The notes under the pieces: generated by a model
Told to the model about the DNA's origin: nothing
The model's database searches: none
Seen by the model: the letters and a program-made list of their open reading frames with translations, nothing else
Made by a program: the position numbers and the translations under genes
In this document: positions 6,719-14,055 of the stretch, piece after piece
How the letters are laid out: each line of letters opens with the position of its first letter
Numbering within the stretch: the first letter of the stretch is position 1
DNA from: Flavobacteriales bacterium
GTDB taxonomy: Bacteria; Bacteroidota; Bacteroidia; Flavobacteriales; BACL11
Direction: 5' to 3'
Assembly (NCBI GenBank): GCA_002683775.1
Contig: NYTT01000087.1
Span: 1-14,055 of the forward strand
Length of the DNA: 14,055 nt

Positions 6719-7324
6719 TTATTTTTTTGAGAAGTTAGAATTAAGACACATAACATAATCTAATATTTCTTGTAGACCTTTCTTTTTCTCTGCAGAAGAT
6801 ATAAATATTTTTGGTAAATATTCCCAATTTTTAATCATTTCTGATTTATATGTTTCAATATTATTTTCTAGTGCTCTTTTGCCAAGCTTATCCGACTTTG
6901 TAAATACCATTACAAAGGGTATTTGCGATTCAGCTAGCCACTGTAAGAAATCTTGATCTATAGATTGTGGTTTGTGTCTGCTGTCAATTAGTACAAAAAG
7001 ACAATGTAGGTTAGATCTATTTATAAGGTAATTACTTATCATCTCATGAAAAATTGCTCGTCTTACTTTTGATGTTTTTGCAAATCCGTATCCTGGGAGG
7101 TCTACTAAATACCACTCTTTATTTACTAGAAAATGATTTATTAGTTGTGTCTTGCCGGGCTTTCCGGATGTTTTGGCAAGAGACTTTTTATTTGCTAGTG
7201 CATTAATTAGGGATGATTTTCCTACATTAGATCTTCCAATAAATGCATATTCTGGAGTATCTGCTTTAGGACAATTTTTATAGTCAGTATTACTAACTAT
7301 AAATTCTGCAGTCTTAATTACCAT
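6719..7324 (-). CDS. engB: Ribosome biogenesis GTP-binding protein YsxC/EngB
   Basis: TRAFAC-class GTPase that acts in late assembly of the large ribosomal subunit and is usually essential. G1 is GRSNVGKSS (30-38) and the switch I threonine lies in SGKPGKTQ (Thr59). G3 is DLPGYG (75-80), G4 is TKSDK (142-146) and G5 is SSAEKKKG (176-183). The N-terminal EFIVSNTDYKNCPKAD and the 201-residue length are usual for the family. It is the second gene of a minus-strand pair, beginning 10 bp after the hydrolase stop. The conserved Bacteroidota neighbourhood of gldC and this hydrolase supports the call. Confidence 0.95.
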   Translation of the reverse strand: MVIKTAEFIVSNTDYKNCPKADTPEYAFIGRSNVGKSSLINALANKKSLAKTSGKPGKTQLINHFLVNKEWYLVDLPGYGFAKTSKVRRAIFHEMISNYLINRSNLHCLFVLIDSRHKPQSIDQDFLQWLAESQIPFVMVFTKSDKLGKRALENNIETYKSEMIKNWEYLPKIFISSAEKKKGLQEILDYVMCLNSNFSKK

Positions 7325-7334
7325 TATTATCTAG

Positions 7335-8090
7335 TCAAAAGTTTTTTTTAAGAAATTTAAGTACAATTTCACTAAATCTTTTTGGATGTTCCCACATAGC
7401 AGCATGACCACAAAGAGGAATCCAATTTAATTCTGAATTTGGTAATAACTTATGAAATTCTTCTGCAACATGCGGAGGTGTGACCTTGTCTTCTGCTCCC
7501 CATATTAGGCACGTTGGGTTTGATATATTAGGAATGTCTTTTCCCATGTTGTGTCTGATTGCTGATTTTGCATACCCAAGTAGTTTTAGTATTGATATTC
7601 TGTTGTTAGCTATCTCAAATACTCTGTCTACTAGTTCATCTGTAGCAACTTTAGGGTCATAAAAAACTTCTTCTGTTTTAAATCTTATATAATCTTTGTC
7701 TCCTCTTCTAGGAAATGTATTTCCCATTGATTCTTCAAAAAGACCTGAACTTCCTGTTAGGATAAGAGAATCAACTTTATTTGGATGTTCTTTTGCAAAG
7801 ATTAATCCAATATGACCACCCATAGAGTTTCCAATTAAAGTTGCGCTTTTAAGTCCAAGATGATTCATGAATTCGTTTAAGTAATCGCTTAATGCTTTGA
7901 CTGAAACCTTAAGAAGTGTTCTTCCTTCAAATAGTTTTAGGTCTAGACCATATACTTTGTACTCTGTTGAGATAAAATTAACCATTTCCCCAAAGTTTTC
8001 GACCCCACCCATTAGTCCATGTAATAGAATGATAGGTTTACCTTTATTGCCTTCTTCAAGCCATTTAAATTTTCCTTCATTTTTAACCAT
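7335..8090 (-). CDS. Alpha/beta-fold hydrolase of unknown substrate
   Basis: Soluble serine hydrolase of 251 residues without a signal peptide. The oxyanion turn HGLMGG begins at His24 and the nucleophile elbow is GNSMGG with Ser89. The acid is probably Asp201 in WGAEDKVTPP, and the histidine is His229 in LCGHAAMWEHP. A lid region spans about 118-185. This MhpC/BioH-like pattern fits esterases, C-C bond hydrolases and haloperoxidase-like enzymes alike, so I do not name a substrate. It is the first gene of the pair with engB. It reads away from mraZ, the usual position of this gene in Bacteroidota, which may reflect conserved order rather than shared function. Weak promoter-like boxes (minus strand near 8112-8127) match 7 of 8 positions only. 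Confidence 0.85.
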   Translation of the reverse strand: MVKNEGKFKWLEEGNKGKPIILLHGLMGGVENFGEMVNFISTEYKVYGLDLKLFEGRTLLKVSVKALSDYLNEFMNHLGLKSATLIGNSMGGHIGLIFAKEHPNKVDSLILTGSSGLFEESMGNTFPRRGDKDYIRFKTEEVFYDPKVATDELVDRVFEIANNRISILKLLGYAKSAIRHNMGKDIPNISNPTCLIWGAEDKVTPPHVAEEFHKLLPNSELNWIPLCGHAAMWEHPKRFSEIVLKFLKKNF

Positions 8091-8133
8091 ATCTACTAAA
8101 CGATTTAATTACAAAGTAACGAAAATATTTATT

Positions 8134-8159
8134 ATCTAAATAAAATCTAAAATTTAGAT
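8134..8159. repeat. ATCTAAA direct repeats and perfect palindrome in the hydrolase-mraZ spacer
   Basis: ATCTAAA occurs at 8134-8140 and 8145-8151, and its inverse TTTAGAT at 8153-8159. The last two form a perfect 15-bp palindrome with one central base. It lies 25-45 bp upstream of the hydrolase start region and well upstream of the mraZ operator. It could be a regulator site, but it is AT-rich and may be chance. Confidence 0.4.
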
Positions 8160-8184
8160 CACTTTTAATTTGAATTACTTCTTG

Positions 8185-8231
8185 GTGGGTAAAGTTATTA
8201 ACATTGTGGGTGATTGTGGTAAAAAGTGGTA
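8185..8231 (+). promoter_or_regulatory. Putative MraZ operator: four TGG[G/T] repeats
   Basis: GTGGGT at 8185-8190 and 8206-8211, and GTGGT at 8216-8220 and 8226-8230, are direct repeats starting 21, 10 and 10 bp apart. MraZ of E. coli is known to bind TGGG-type direct repeats with a 10-bp period in front of its own gene. The same spacing here, just upstream of mraZ and overlapping its promoter-like box, is strong evidence for an autoregulatory operator. The repeat in the slot around 8196 is missing or degenerate. Confidence 0.75.
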
Positions 8232-8237
8232 AATTTG
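8204..8237 (+). promoter_or_regulatory. Putative mraZ/dcw promoter (TTG - 23 bp - TAAATTTG)
   Basis: TAAATTTG at 8230-8237 is an exact TAnnTTTG -7 box. TTG at 8204-8206 lies 23 bp upstream, at the long end of the allowed spacing. The last three TGG repeats lie between and over these elements, so MraZ bound there would block RNA polymerase. The expected mRNA leader is about 30 nt. Confidence 0.5.
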
Positions 8238-8272
8238 ATTATATTAGCAAAGCAATTTAAAAGGCTTTTTGA

Positions 8273-8749
8273 ATGATAGATATTATAGGAACATATGAAT
8301 GTAAGGCTGACATTAAAGGTCGTATAATGTTTCCTGTTGCTCTTAAAAAACAGTTGCAGAAAGTTTTTGGTGATGGGTTTGTAATTAAAAGATCTGTTTT
8401 TAATAAATGTTTAGAAATTCATCCCATGCAAGAGTGGAATCTTGTTGTTGAACAGGTAAATAAATTAAACCGTTTTGTAAAAAAGAACAATGATTTTATT
8501 AGATCTTACATGGCTGGTCTTAAGGTGGTGGATGTTGATGGATCTGGACGTTTTCTTATTCCAAAGGATTTAATCTTATTTGCAAATCTAGATAAGCAAA
8601 TTGTTCTTTCTTCATCTGTTAACATGATTGAAATATGGGATAAAGAGCTGTATGAAGCTTCGGTTTCGGAAACACTTAAAAACTTTGGGTCTCTTGCAGA
8701 GGATGTGATGGGTAATCAACCACTAGATGATAAAAATGGAGTATCATAG
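8273..8749 (+). CDS. mraZ: Transcriptional regulator MraZ
   Basis: DNA-binding protein with a tandem AbrB/SpoVT-like fold that assembles into rings and controls the dcw cluster. The two repeats are visible as DIKGRIMFPVALKKQL (residues 14-29) and DVDGSGRFLIPKDLILF in the second half, each with the conserved D-x-x-G/S-R core. The opening IIGTYECKADIKGR is typical. At 158 residues it is slightly longer than the usual 140-150, with a C-terminal tail. It is the first gene of the division and wall cluster and lies directly downstream of matching TGG repeats. Its end overlaps the rsmH start. Confidence 0.95.
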   Translation: MIDIIGTYECKADIKGRIMFPVALKKQLQKVFGDGFVIKRSVFNKCLEIHPMQEWNLVVEQVNKLNRFVKKNNDFIRSYMAGLKVVDVDGSGRFLIPKDLILFANLDKQIVLSSSVNMIEIWDKELYEASVSETLKNFGSLAEDVMGNQPLDDKNGVS

Positions 8750-9641
8750 TCCGGTATTACTTGAAGAGTGTATAAATGGCCTTTCAATAAATCCTGACGG
8801 AATATATATAGATGCAACTTTTGGAGGTGGCGGGCACTCTAAATTAATATTAAGCAAATTAAGGAATGGGAAGTTATTTGCTTTTGATCAAGATTTGAAT
8901 TCAATTGATAATGAATTGAATTCTCCTAAATTTAAGTTGATAAATGCAAACTTTAGATTTATAAAAAACTTCTTAAAAATGGAAGGGGTAGAGAAAATAG
9001 ATGGAATTTTAGCAGATTTAGGGATCTCATCACATCAAATAGATGTTCCTTCTAGAGGTTTTTCAACTAGATTTAATGGTGATTTGGATATGAGAATGAA
9101 TGTTAATTCATATTTGACAGCAAAAGATGTGGTAAATAATTATTCTGAGGAAAATCTTTCAAACTTATTTTTTTCTTATGGAGAGCTTAGAAATTCAAAA
9201 AAAATATCTAGTGCTATAATAGACGCAAGAAAATCTGCAGAGATCACAACTACAAGTGAACTAGTTTATGTTGTTGAAAATTTAGTTCCAGAGAAACATA
9301 GAAATAAATTTTTATCAAAAGTTTTTCAGTCTATTAGGATTGAAGTTAATGATGAGATGTCATCGCTGGAAGAGATGCTCTTAAGTGCTCAAGAACTTTT
9401 AAAAGTTAATGGAAGGCTTGTTGTTCTTTCATATCATTCTCTTGAAGATAGATTAGTGAAAAATTTAATAAGAAAAGGAAATTTCTCAAGTGAAGTTCAA
9501 AAGGATTTTTTTGGAAATCCAATACGAAGTTTAAAAGAAATAAATAAGAAAGTAATAGTAGCTTCAGCATCTGAGATAAGAATTAATTCAAGAGCAAGAA
9601 GCGCTAAATTGAGAATTGCTAGTAAGATAAATGACAATTAA
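8736..9641 (+). CDS. rsmH: 16S rRNA (cytosine(1402)-N(4))-methyltransferase RsmH
   Basis: SAM-dependent enzyme that N4-methylates C1402 in the ribosomal P site. The start MEYHSPVLLEECI is the family N-terminus. The SAM-binding loop DATFGGGGHS follows soon after, then ILADLGISSHQID with the adjacent PSRGFSTR and DLDMRMN, and the C-terminal VLSYHSLEDRLVK. From the ATG at 8736 the protein has 301 residues. An ATG nine bases earlier (8727) is equally in frame and cannot be excluded. Either start overlaps the mraZ end, so translation is likely coupled. The C-terminal SRARSAKLRIA is the usual RsmH ending. ftsL overlaps its 3' end by 11 bp. Confidence 0.95.
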   Translation: MEYHSPVLLEECINGLSINPDGIYIDATFGGGGHSKLILSKLRNGKLFAFDQDLNSIDNELNSPKFKLINANFRFIKNFLKMEGVEKIDGILADLGISSHQIDVPSRGFSTRFNGDLDMRMNVNSYLTAKDVVNNYSEENLSNLFFSYGELRNSKKISSAIIDARKSAEITTTSELVYVVENLVPEKHRNKFLSKVFQSIRIEVNDEMSSLEEMLLSAQELLKVNGRLVVLSYHSLEDRLVKNLIRKGNFSSEVQKDFFGNPIRSLKEINKKVIVASASEIRINSRARSAKLRIASKINDN

Positions 9642-9954
9642 GCAAAGACATATAAGTCCATTTAGCTCTATTCTGAAAGGGGAATTTATAACTAATCAGA
9701 TTAGTCGAGACTTAATTCCGTTTTTTGTCTTAATAGTATTTCTTTCTTTATTAAATATAAAATCTTCTTTTAATGCAGAGAGATTACTTAAAAAATCTAT
9801 TAATTTAGAAAGAGAAGTTGCTGATTTAAGACTAACATATATCACATCTAAGTCTGATTTGATGATATTATACAGAAGATCTAATTTTGAGAAATTTGTT
9901 AAAGATTTAGGGTTGAAGACATCTACTATACCACCAGAAATTATTGAAAGATGA
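9631..9954 (+). CDS. ftsL: FtsL-like cell division protein
   Basis: Small bitopic membrane protein of the divisome, expected to pair with FtsB/DivIC by coiled coil and to help activate FtsWI. The 107 residues show a cytoplasmic N-terminus of about 27 residues, one membrane segment (LIPFFVLIVFLSLLNI, 28-43) and a periplasmic helical stretch (about 46-82) suited to a coiled coil. Sequence conservation in this family is low, so the call rests on topology, length and position between rsmH and ftsI. It overlaps rsmH by 11 bp and ftsI by 4 bp (ATGA), so it is firmly embedded in the operon. Confidence 0.82.
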   Translation: MTIKQRHISPFSSILKGEFITNQISRDLIPFFVLIVFLSLLNIKSSFNAERLLKKSINLEREVADLRLTYITSKSDLMILYRRSNFEKFVKDLGLKTSTIPPEIIER

Positions 9955-12008
9955 TTTCTAATAAAAATAACAATTTTAGAATAATCGGTTTATATCTATT
10001 TATAGTTATTATTTCATCTTTTATTATAATTCAGATTTTTAAAGTACAACAGTTTGATCGTTTAATTAATACTAGTAGTCAGCCTAAGTTTTTCAAGGTT
10101 GAAGCACCTAGAGGAAATATTCTTTCAAACGACGGTTCACTCTTAGCTATATCTATGCCATTATACAATCTTTTTCTTGACTTGAGTGTTATTGATGAAT
10201 TCATTTTTCAAAGAGACATACAAGAATTATCAAAGTTATTGTCTAATTTATTTGACAATAGAAATCATAAAGAATATGAAGATTTTTTAAGAACAGCAAG
10301 AAAATCAGAAAACAATAGGTATGTAAGACTAAAATTAAAAGTAGATCATAATGAACTTATAGCTTTGAAAAAGTTTCCAATATTTAAATTAGGCAAGAAT
10401 AGAGGTGGTTTAATTGTTGAGCGAAGACCAAATCGAGAAACCCCTTTTGGTATATTAGCTAGTAGAACTATTGGAGAGAATAGAGATGTAAATCCAGTAG
10501 GTATAGAGAGAGCTTATGATCATATACTTGCTGGTGAAGAAGGTAAAACTTTGAAACGAAAAATCTCTAAAGGACTATGGATTCCGCAAGATTCAAAGTG
10601 GAATAAGATTCCTAAAGCAGGAAGTGATGTGATGACTACTATAAATGTCGATATGCAAGACGTTGCCGAAAGATCATTAGAATTAGCGCTAATTAATGAA
10701 AATGCTGATTGGGGTTGTGTTGTTCTTATGGAGGTTAAAACTGGTGAGATAAAGGTAATTGCAAATTTGAAGAAAGATAGTTTAAATCGTGTGAGTGAAT
10801 ATTTTAATTACGCTATGGCTGAACATGTTGCGCCTGGTTCGACATTTAAACTAGCTTCAATTGTTGCAGGAATTGAAGATGGAAAGTTTGATGTTACTGA
10901 TTCTGTTGACTTATACAAAGGAAAGTTCCAGTACTATGACAGAGTAATGATTGATTCACCTCATAATTACTCTAAAGTTACTGTAGAGAAGGCATTTGTG
11001 ATCTCTTCAAATGTTGGTATTTCTCAACTTATTCATAAGAGCTACAAAGATAATCCGTCAGCTTTTACTGACAGGATATATAAAATGGGCTTAAGTACTA
11101 AGTTAGACTTAGAGCTTCCGTATCCATCTGCAATAAAGATGCCAGTTCCAAATCATCGTGGATGGTCAGGCGTTACATTGCCATGGATGTCTAACGGATA
11201 TGAAATGGCTATAACTCCATTACATCTTCTTACTTTCTATAACGCAATAGCTAATAATGGTAAAATGATGAAGCCAATATTTACAACTAAAATTATAAAT
11301 GATGGTCAAATTATTTCTGAACAACATCCACAAGTTATTAATTCTGCTATTTGCTCTAGAACAACTATTACAAAGGTAATACCTTTATTAACTGGTGTAG
11401 TAGAGCGAGGTACTGCGAAAAATATTAAATCAATTAAATATCAGATTGCTGGAAAAACTGGTACAACTGTTTTGAATTATGCTGGTAGAAAGAAAGATGA
11501 GAAGAAGAAATATCAAGCCTCTTTTGTTGGTTTCTTCCCTGCATACAATCCAAAATATTCTTGTATCGTTGTTGTTAATAATCCTAGAAAAGAGAATGTT
11601 TATGGAGGTAAAGTAGCCGCTCCTATTTTCAAAGAGTTAGCTGATAAAGTGTATTCTCTTGATATTGATATACATGAGCCATTAATTGCTGATAATGTAA
11701 TTCAATCTACTCCTAATGTAAAAACTGGAGATTTTGATTCGCAAGAATTTATTTTAAATCACTTGGAGATTGAAAATCTCAAAATGGCATCTGAAAAAGA
11801 AATCTTAATTGAAGATAGGATACAATATGATTTAGAAAGGCTTATAATGCCTAGCTTAATTGGAATGAATTTAAAAGATGCTTTATATCTATTTGAAAAA
11901 CATGGATTAGAAGTTGAGATTTCAGGGTCTGGGGGCGTTGTATTTCAGTCTATTAAAAAAGGAGATCCCATTACAAAGCAAACAGTAATTAAATTAGAAT
12001 TTTCATAA
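9951..12008 (+). CDS. ftsI: Penicillin-binding protein FtsI/PBP3-type transpeptidase with C-terminal PASTA domain
   Basis: Septal class B transpeptidase that cross-links peptidoglycan at division. After a membrane anchor (about 11-30), the dimerisation domain carries APRGNILSNDGSLLA (52-66). The transpeptidase domain has all three active-site motifs: STFK with nucleophile Ser297, SSN at 352-354 and KTG at 502-504. Residues 632-685 form one PASTA repeat (MPSLIGMNLKDALYLFEKHG onward). PASTA domains on FtsI are a usual Bacteroidota feature, in contrast to proteobacterial FtsI. The 685-residue length is normal. It starts within the ftsL stop and its own stop overlaps the murE start by one base (TAATG). 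Confidence 0.95.
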   Translation: MISNKNNNFRIIGLYLFIVIISSFIIIQIFKVQQFDRLINTSSQPKFFKVEAPRGNILSNDGSLLAISMPLYNLFLDLSVIDEFIFQRDIQELSKLLSNLFDNRNHKEYEDFLRTARKSENNRYVRLKLKVDHNELIALKKFPIFKLGKNRGGLIVERRPNRETPFGILASRTIGENRDVNPVGIERAYDHILAGEEGKTLKRKISKGLWIPQDSKWNKIPKAGSDVMTTINVDMQDVAERSLELALINENADWGCVVLMEVKTGEIKVIANLKKDSLNRVSEYFNYAMAEHVAPGSTFKLASIVAGIEDGKFDVTDSVDLYKGKFQYYDRVMIDSPHNYSKVTVEKAFVISSNVGISQLIHKSYKDNPSAFTDRIYKMGLSTKLDLELPYPSAIKMPVPNHRGWSGVTLPWMSNGYEMAITPLHLLTFYNAIANNGKMMKPIFTTKIINDGQIISEQHPQVINSAICSRTTITKVIPLLTGVVERGTAKNIKSIKYQIAGKTGTTVLNYAGRKKDEKKKYQASFVGFFPAYNPKYSCIVVVNNPRKENVYGGKVAAPIFKELADKVYSLDIDIHEPLIADNVIQSTPNVKTGDFDSQEFILNHLEIENLKMASEKEILIEDRIQYDLERLIMPSLIGMNLKDALYLFEKHGLEVEISGSGGVVFQSIKKGDPITKQTVIKLEFS

Positions 12009-13462
12009 TGAAATTACAACATATTCTTTTAAAAGTCAATGTAGTTAAGATTGTAGGTGATAAAAACAAGGAAATTACAAATATTAATTTTAATTCAAAA
12101 AAAATTACTAAGAACGGTCTCTTTGTTGCAATAAGAGGTTTAGTTGCAGATGGTCATGACTATATTGATAATTCAATTAAATCAGGTGCAAGTGTAATTT
12201 TTGCTGAAATTTTACCAGAAAAATTACATAAGGATATAACTTATATATGCGTAAAAAACACACATAGATTATTAAGTCAACTTGCTTCTATTTTTTATAA
12301 TTATCCTTCAAAAAGTATTAGATTAATTGGCGTAACTGGTACAAATGGAAAAACTACAATTGTTAATCTTTTACATCAGCTTTTTACCCTTCTTAATAAA
12401 AAATCTGGTATGATATCTACAATTGAAAATAAGATAATAGATAAGGTAATTCCATCAACTCATACAACGCCTGACCCATTGCAGATTAATTCTCTTCTTT
12501 CTAAAATGGTTGATGCAGAATGTGAGTACTGCTTTATGGAGGTTAGTTCACATGCTTTACATCAAGAAAGGGTTGCAGATTTGAGTTTTAATGGGGGAGT
12601 TTTTACAAATATCACAAATGATCATTTAGATTATCACACAACCTTTTCAGAATATCGAGATGTAAAGAAATCTTTTTTTGATTCTTTAAGTACTGATGCT
12701 TTTGCTTTAGTTAATAAGGATGATAAAAATTCAACAAAAATGCTTGAAACTACAAAAGCAAACAAATTAACATATGCTTTAAAATCTATGGCTGATTTTA
12801 GTTGTAAAGTTATTGAAGGACACTTTGATGGAATGTCACTAATGATTAACAATAGTAGTGTATGGGTCAAATTAATTGGAGATTTTAATGCGTATAATCT
12901 TTTGTCTGTTTTTGCAGTAGCGAAGCAATATAGATTTTCTGATTCTGATATTTTGACTGCTTTAAGTATGTTAGATTCAGCTGAAGGAAGACTACAGTTT
13001 TTAAAGAATCAAAATTCAATAATTGGAATTGTTGATTATGCACATACAGAAGATGCTTTGAAAAACGCATTAATAACTATAAAGAAACTAAAGACAAATT
13101 CGCAGAAATTAGTTACAATAATTGGTTGCGGTGGTAATAGAGATAAAAGTAAACGTCCAATCATGGCAAAAGTTGCCTGTGAATATAGTTCTATTGTGAT
13201 TTTAACATCTGATAATCCAAGATTTGAAGATCCAGATCTTATAATTTCTGATATGCTGTCAGAATTAAATGCAAATCAAAAAGAAAAGGTTTTGTCTATT
13301 AATAATAGAAGACAAGCTATAATGACAGCAGGTAAGCTAGTAGCTAATAATGATATTATTTTTCTTGCTGGAAAGGGTCATGAAAAGTATCAAGAAATTA
13401 AAGGAAAAGAGTTGCCATTTGATGATGTAATTGAGTTAAAAAAATCACTTAATATAATTTAA
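12008..13462 (+). CDS. murE: UDP-N-acetylmuramoyl-L-alanyl-D-glutamate--2,6-diaminopimelate ligase MurE
   Basis: Cytosolic ATP-dependent ligase that adds the third residue of the peptidoglycan stem peptide. The P-loop is GTNGKTT (111-117). Substrate-side motifs are STHTTPDP (150-157), MEVSSHAL (177-184) and TNITNDHLDYH (200-210). Lys220 in YRDVKKSFFD fits the carbamylated lysine. The C-terminal domain has DYAHTEDAL, GCGGNRDKSKRP and the decisive DNPR (402-405), which in known MurE enzymes selects meso-diaminopimelate over lysine. The protein has 484 residues, as expected. Translation is probably coupled to ftsI through a one-base overlap, and mraY follows after 4 bp. Confidence 0.96.
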   Translation: MKLQHILLKVNVVKIVGDKNKEITNINFNSKKITKNGLFVAIRGLVADGHDYIDNSIKSGASVIFAEILPEKLHKDITYICVKNTHRLLSQLASIFYNYPSKSIRLIGVTGTNGKTTIVNLLHQLFTLLNKKSGMISTIENKIIDKVIPSTHTTPDPLQINSLLSKMVDAECEYCFMEVSSHALHQERVADLSFNGGVFTNITNDHLDYHTTFSEYRDVKKSFFDSLSTDAFALVNKDDKNSTKMLETTKANKLTYALKSMADFSCKVIEGHFDGMSLMINNSSVWVKLIGDFNAYNLLSVFAVAKQYRFSDSDILTALSMLDSAEGRLQFLKNQNSIIGIVDYAHTEDALKNALITIKKLKTNSQKLVTIIGCGGNRDKSKRPIMAKVACEYSSIVILTSDNPRFEDPDLIISDMLSELNANQKEKVLSINNRRQAIMTAGKLVANNDIIFLAGKGHEKYQEIKGKELPFDDVIELKKSLNII

Positions 13463-13466
13463 TTTT

Positions 13467-14055
13467 ATGCTATACTACATATTTGAATTTCTACAAAATA
13501 ATTATGATTTACCTGGAGCGAGTGTTTTTCAATATATTTCTTTTCGTGCGGCTCTGGCTGTAATTACATCATTATTAGTTTCTCTTGTTTTCGGTGGCCA
13601 TATTATCAGATTTATAGAGCGCAAACAAATTGGAGAAGAAGTTAGGGTTTTAGGTTTAAAAGGTGAAGAAGTTAAGAGAGGAACTCCTACTATGGGAGGG
13701 CTTATAATCATTTCTGCAATACTAATTCCAACGTTGTTATTTACAAAATTAGATAATATCTATATTCAGATTATGATAGTGTCAACCTTATGGTTAGGGA
13801 TTATTGGTTTTATTGATGATTATATTAAAGTCTTTAAAAAAAATAAAGAAGGACTAGCCGGAAGATTTAAGATATTTGGACAAGTAGGTATTGGTATAAT
13901 TGTTGGTCTAATTATGGTTTTTCACTCAGATATTGTTATTAAGGAAGATAGTTCAGTTTTATTTAATGATATTAATTTAGATTCAAATATTTCTGCGACT
14001 AAATCTTCAAAAACAACCATACCCTTCTTTAAAAATAATGAGTTTGACTATCATA
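13467..14055 (+). CDS. mraY: Phospho-N-acetylmuramoyl-pentapeptide-transferase MraY, 5' part
   Basis: Membrane enzyme that transfers phospho-MurNAc-pentapeptide to undecaprenyl phosphate, forming lipid I. The first 196 residues are in the window and the frame is open to the right edge. Visible motifs are a first membrane helix (about 26-50), VKRGTPTMGGLII (69-81), GIIGFIDDYIKVFKKN (111-126) with the metal-linked Asp117 and Asp118, and GLAGRFKIFGQ (129-139). The polar stretch at about 153-196, ending TTIPFFKNNEFDY, is the extended loop common in Bacteroidota MraY. The start ATG lies 4 bp after the murE stop in an A/T-rich spacer without a Shine-Dalgarno sequence. murD, ftsW and murG would be expected downstream. 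Confidence 0.95.
   Translation, partial: MLYYIFEFLQNNYDLPGASVFQYISFRAALAVITSLLVSLVFGGHIIRFIERKQIGEEVRVLGLKGEEVKRGTPTMGGLIIISAILIPTLLFTKLDNIYIQIMIVSTLWLGIIGFIDDYIKVFKKNKEGLAGRFKIFGQVGIGIIVGLIMVFHSDIVIKEDSSVLFNDINLDSNISATKSSKTTIPFFKNNEFDYH

Noticed and set aside
6702..6730. Possible terminator at gldC/engB (ACAA-AAATA-TTGT followed by T-rich sequence)
   Set aside because: The stem is only 4 bp and AT-only apart from two pairs; far too weak for an intrinsic terminator.
7897..8139. Plus-strand open frame of 80 codons opposite the hydrolase
   Set aside because: It is antisense to a well-conserved hydrolase, has low-complexity Ser/Pro/Thr composition and no family features; a shadow frame.
12634..13070. 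Two minus-strand open frames opposite murE (12634-12870 and 12885-13070)
   Set aside because: Both lie within the intact murE gene and have no start context or family resemblance.
13529..13711. Minus-strand open frame of 60 codons at the right end
   Set aside because: It lies antisense inside mraY, whose motifs (GTPTMGG, FIDDYIKVF) are clear on the plus strand.

Overview
The window comes from an AT-rich, gene-dense Bacteroidota genome, most likely of the Flavobacteriales or a close relative. Four things support this. There is a gldB-gldC pair. The order nadE / gldB-gldC / engB-alpha/beta hydrolase / mraZ-rsmH-ftsL-ftsI-murE-mraY is typical of that phylum. Shine-Dalgarno sequences are absent and A-rich leaders precede most starts. 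Promoter-like sites match the Bacteroidota sigma factor consensus (TTTG, 17-23 bp, TAnnTTTG). The organism is a diderm: it has LptB, Lnt, a KdsD/KpsF-type isomerase and a meso-diaminopimelate type MurE. TGA is used as a normal stop codon.

Layout. Positions 1-2004 (+) hold the 3' part of an arabinose-5-phosphate isomerase gene, then tatC and lptB, packed 1-2 bp apart. Positions 2009-2985 (-) hold pssA and purS, overlapping as ATGA. Positions 3019-4560 (+) hold lnt, and 4562-5332 (-) hold nadE. Positions 5375-6716 (+) hold gldB-gldC. Positions 6719-8090 (-) hold an alpha/beta hydrolase and engB. A 182-bp divergent regulatory region follows. From 8273 to the right edge runs the start of the division and cell wall (dcw) cluster: mraZ, rsmH, ftsL, a PASTA-bearing ftsI, murE and a mraY that continues past the window.

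Function. The left half serves the envelope: the Kdo precursor pathway, Tat export, LPS transport, phosphatidylserine synthesis and lipoprotein acylation, with purS and nadE as metabolic passengers. The right half is the dcw cluster, coupled by short overlaps. It is probably controlled by MraZ through TGG[G/T] repeats in front of mraZ.

No exotic system is visible: no mobile element, CRISPR array, tRNA, rRNA or defence island. The points worth a second look are regulatory and architectural: the mraZ operator, back-to-back promoters that predict leaderless or nearly leaderless mRNAs, convergent genes only 1-4 bp apart, and a broken reading frame at the extreme left edge. Three gene starts (lnt, nadE, rsmH) are better placed internally than at the longest open frame.
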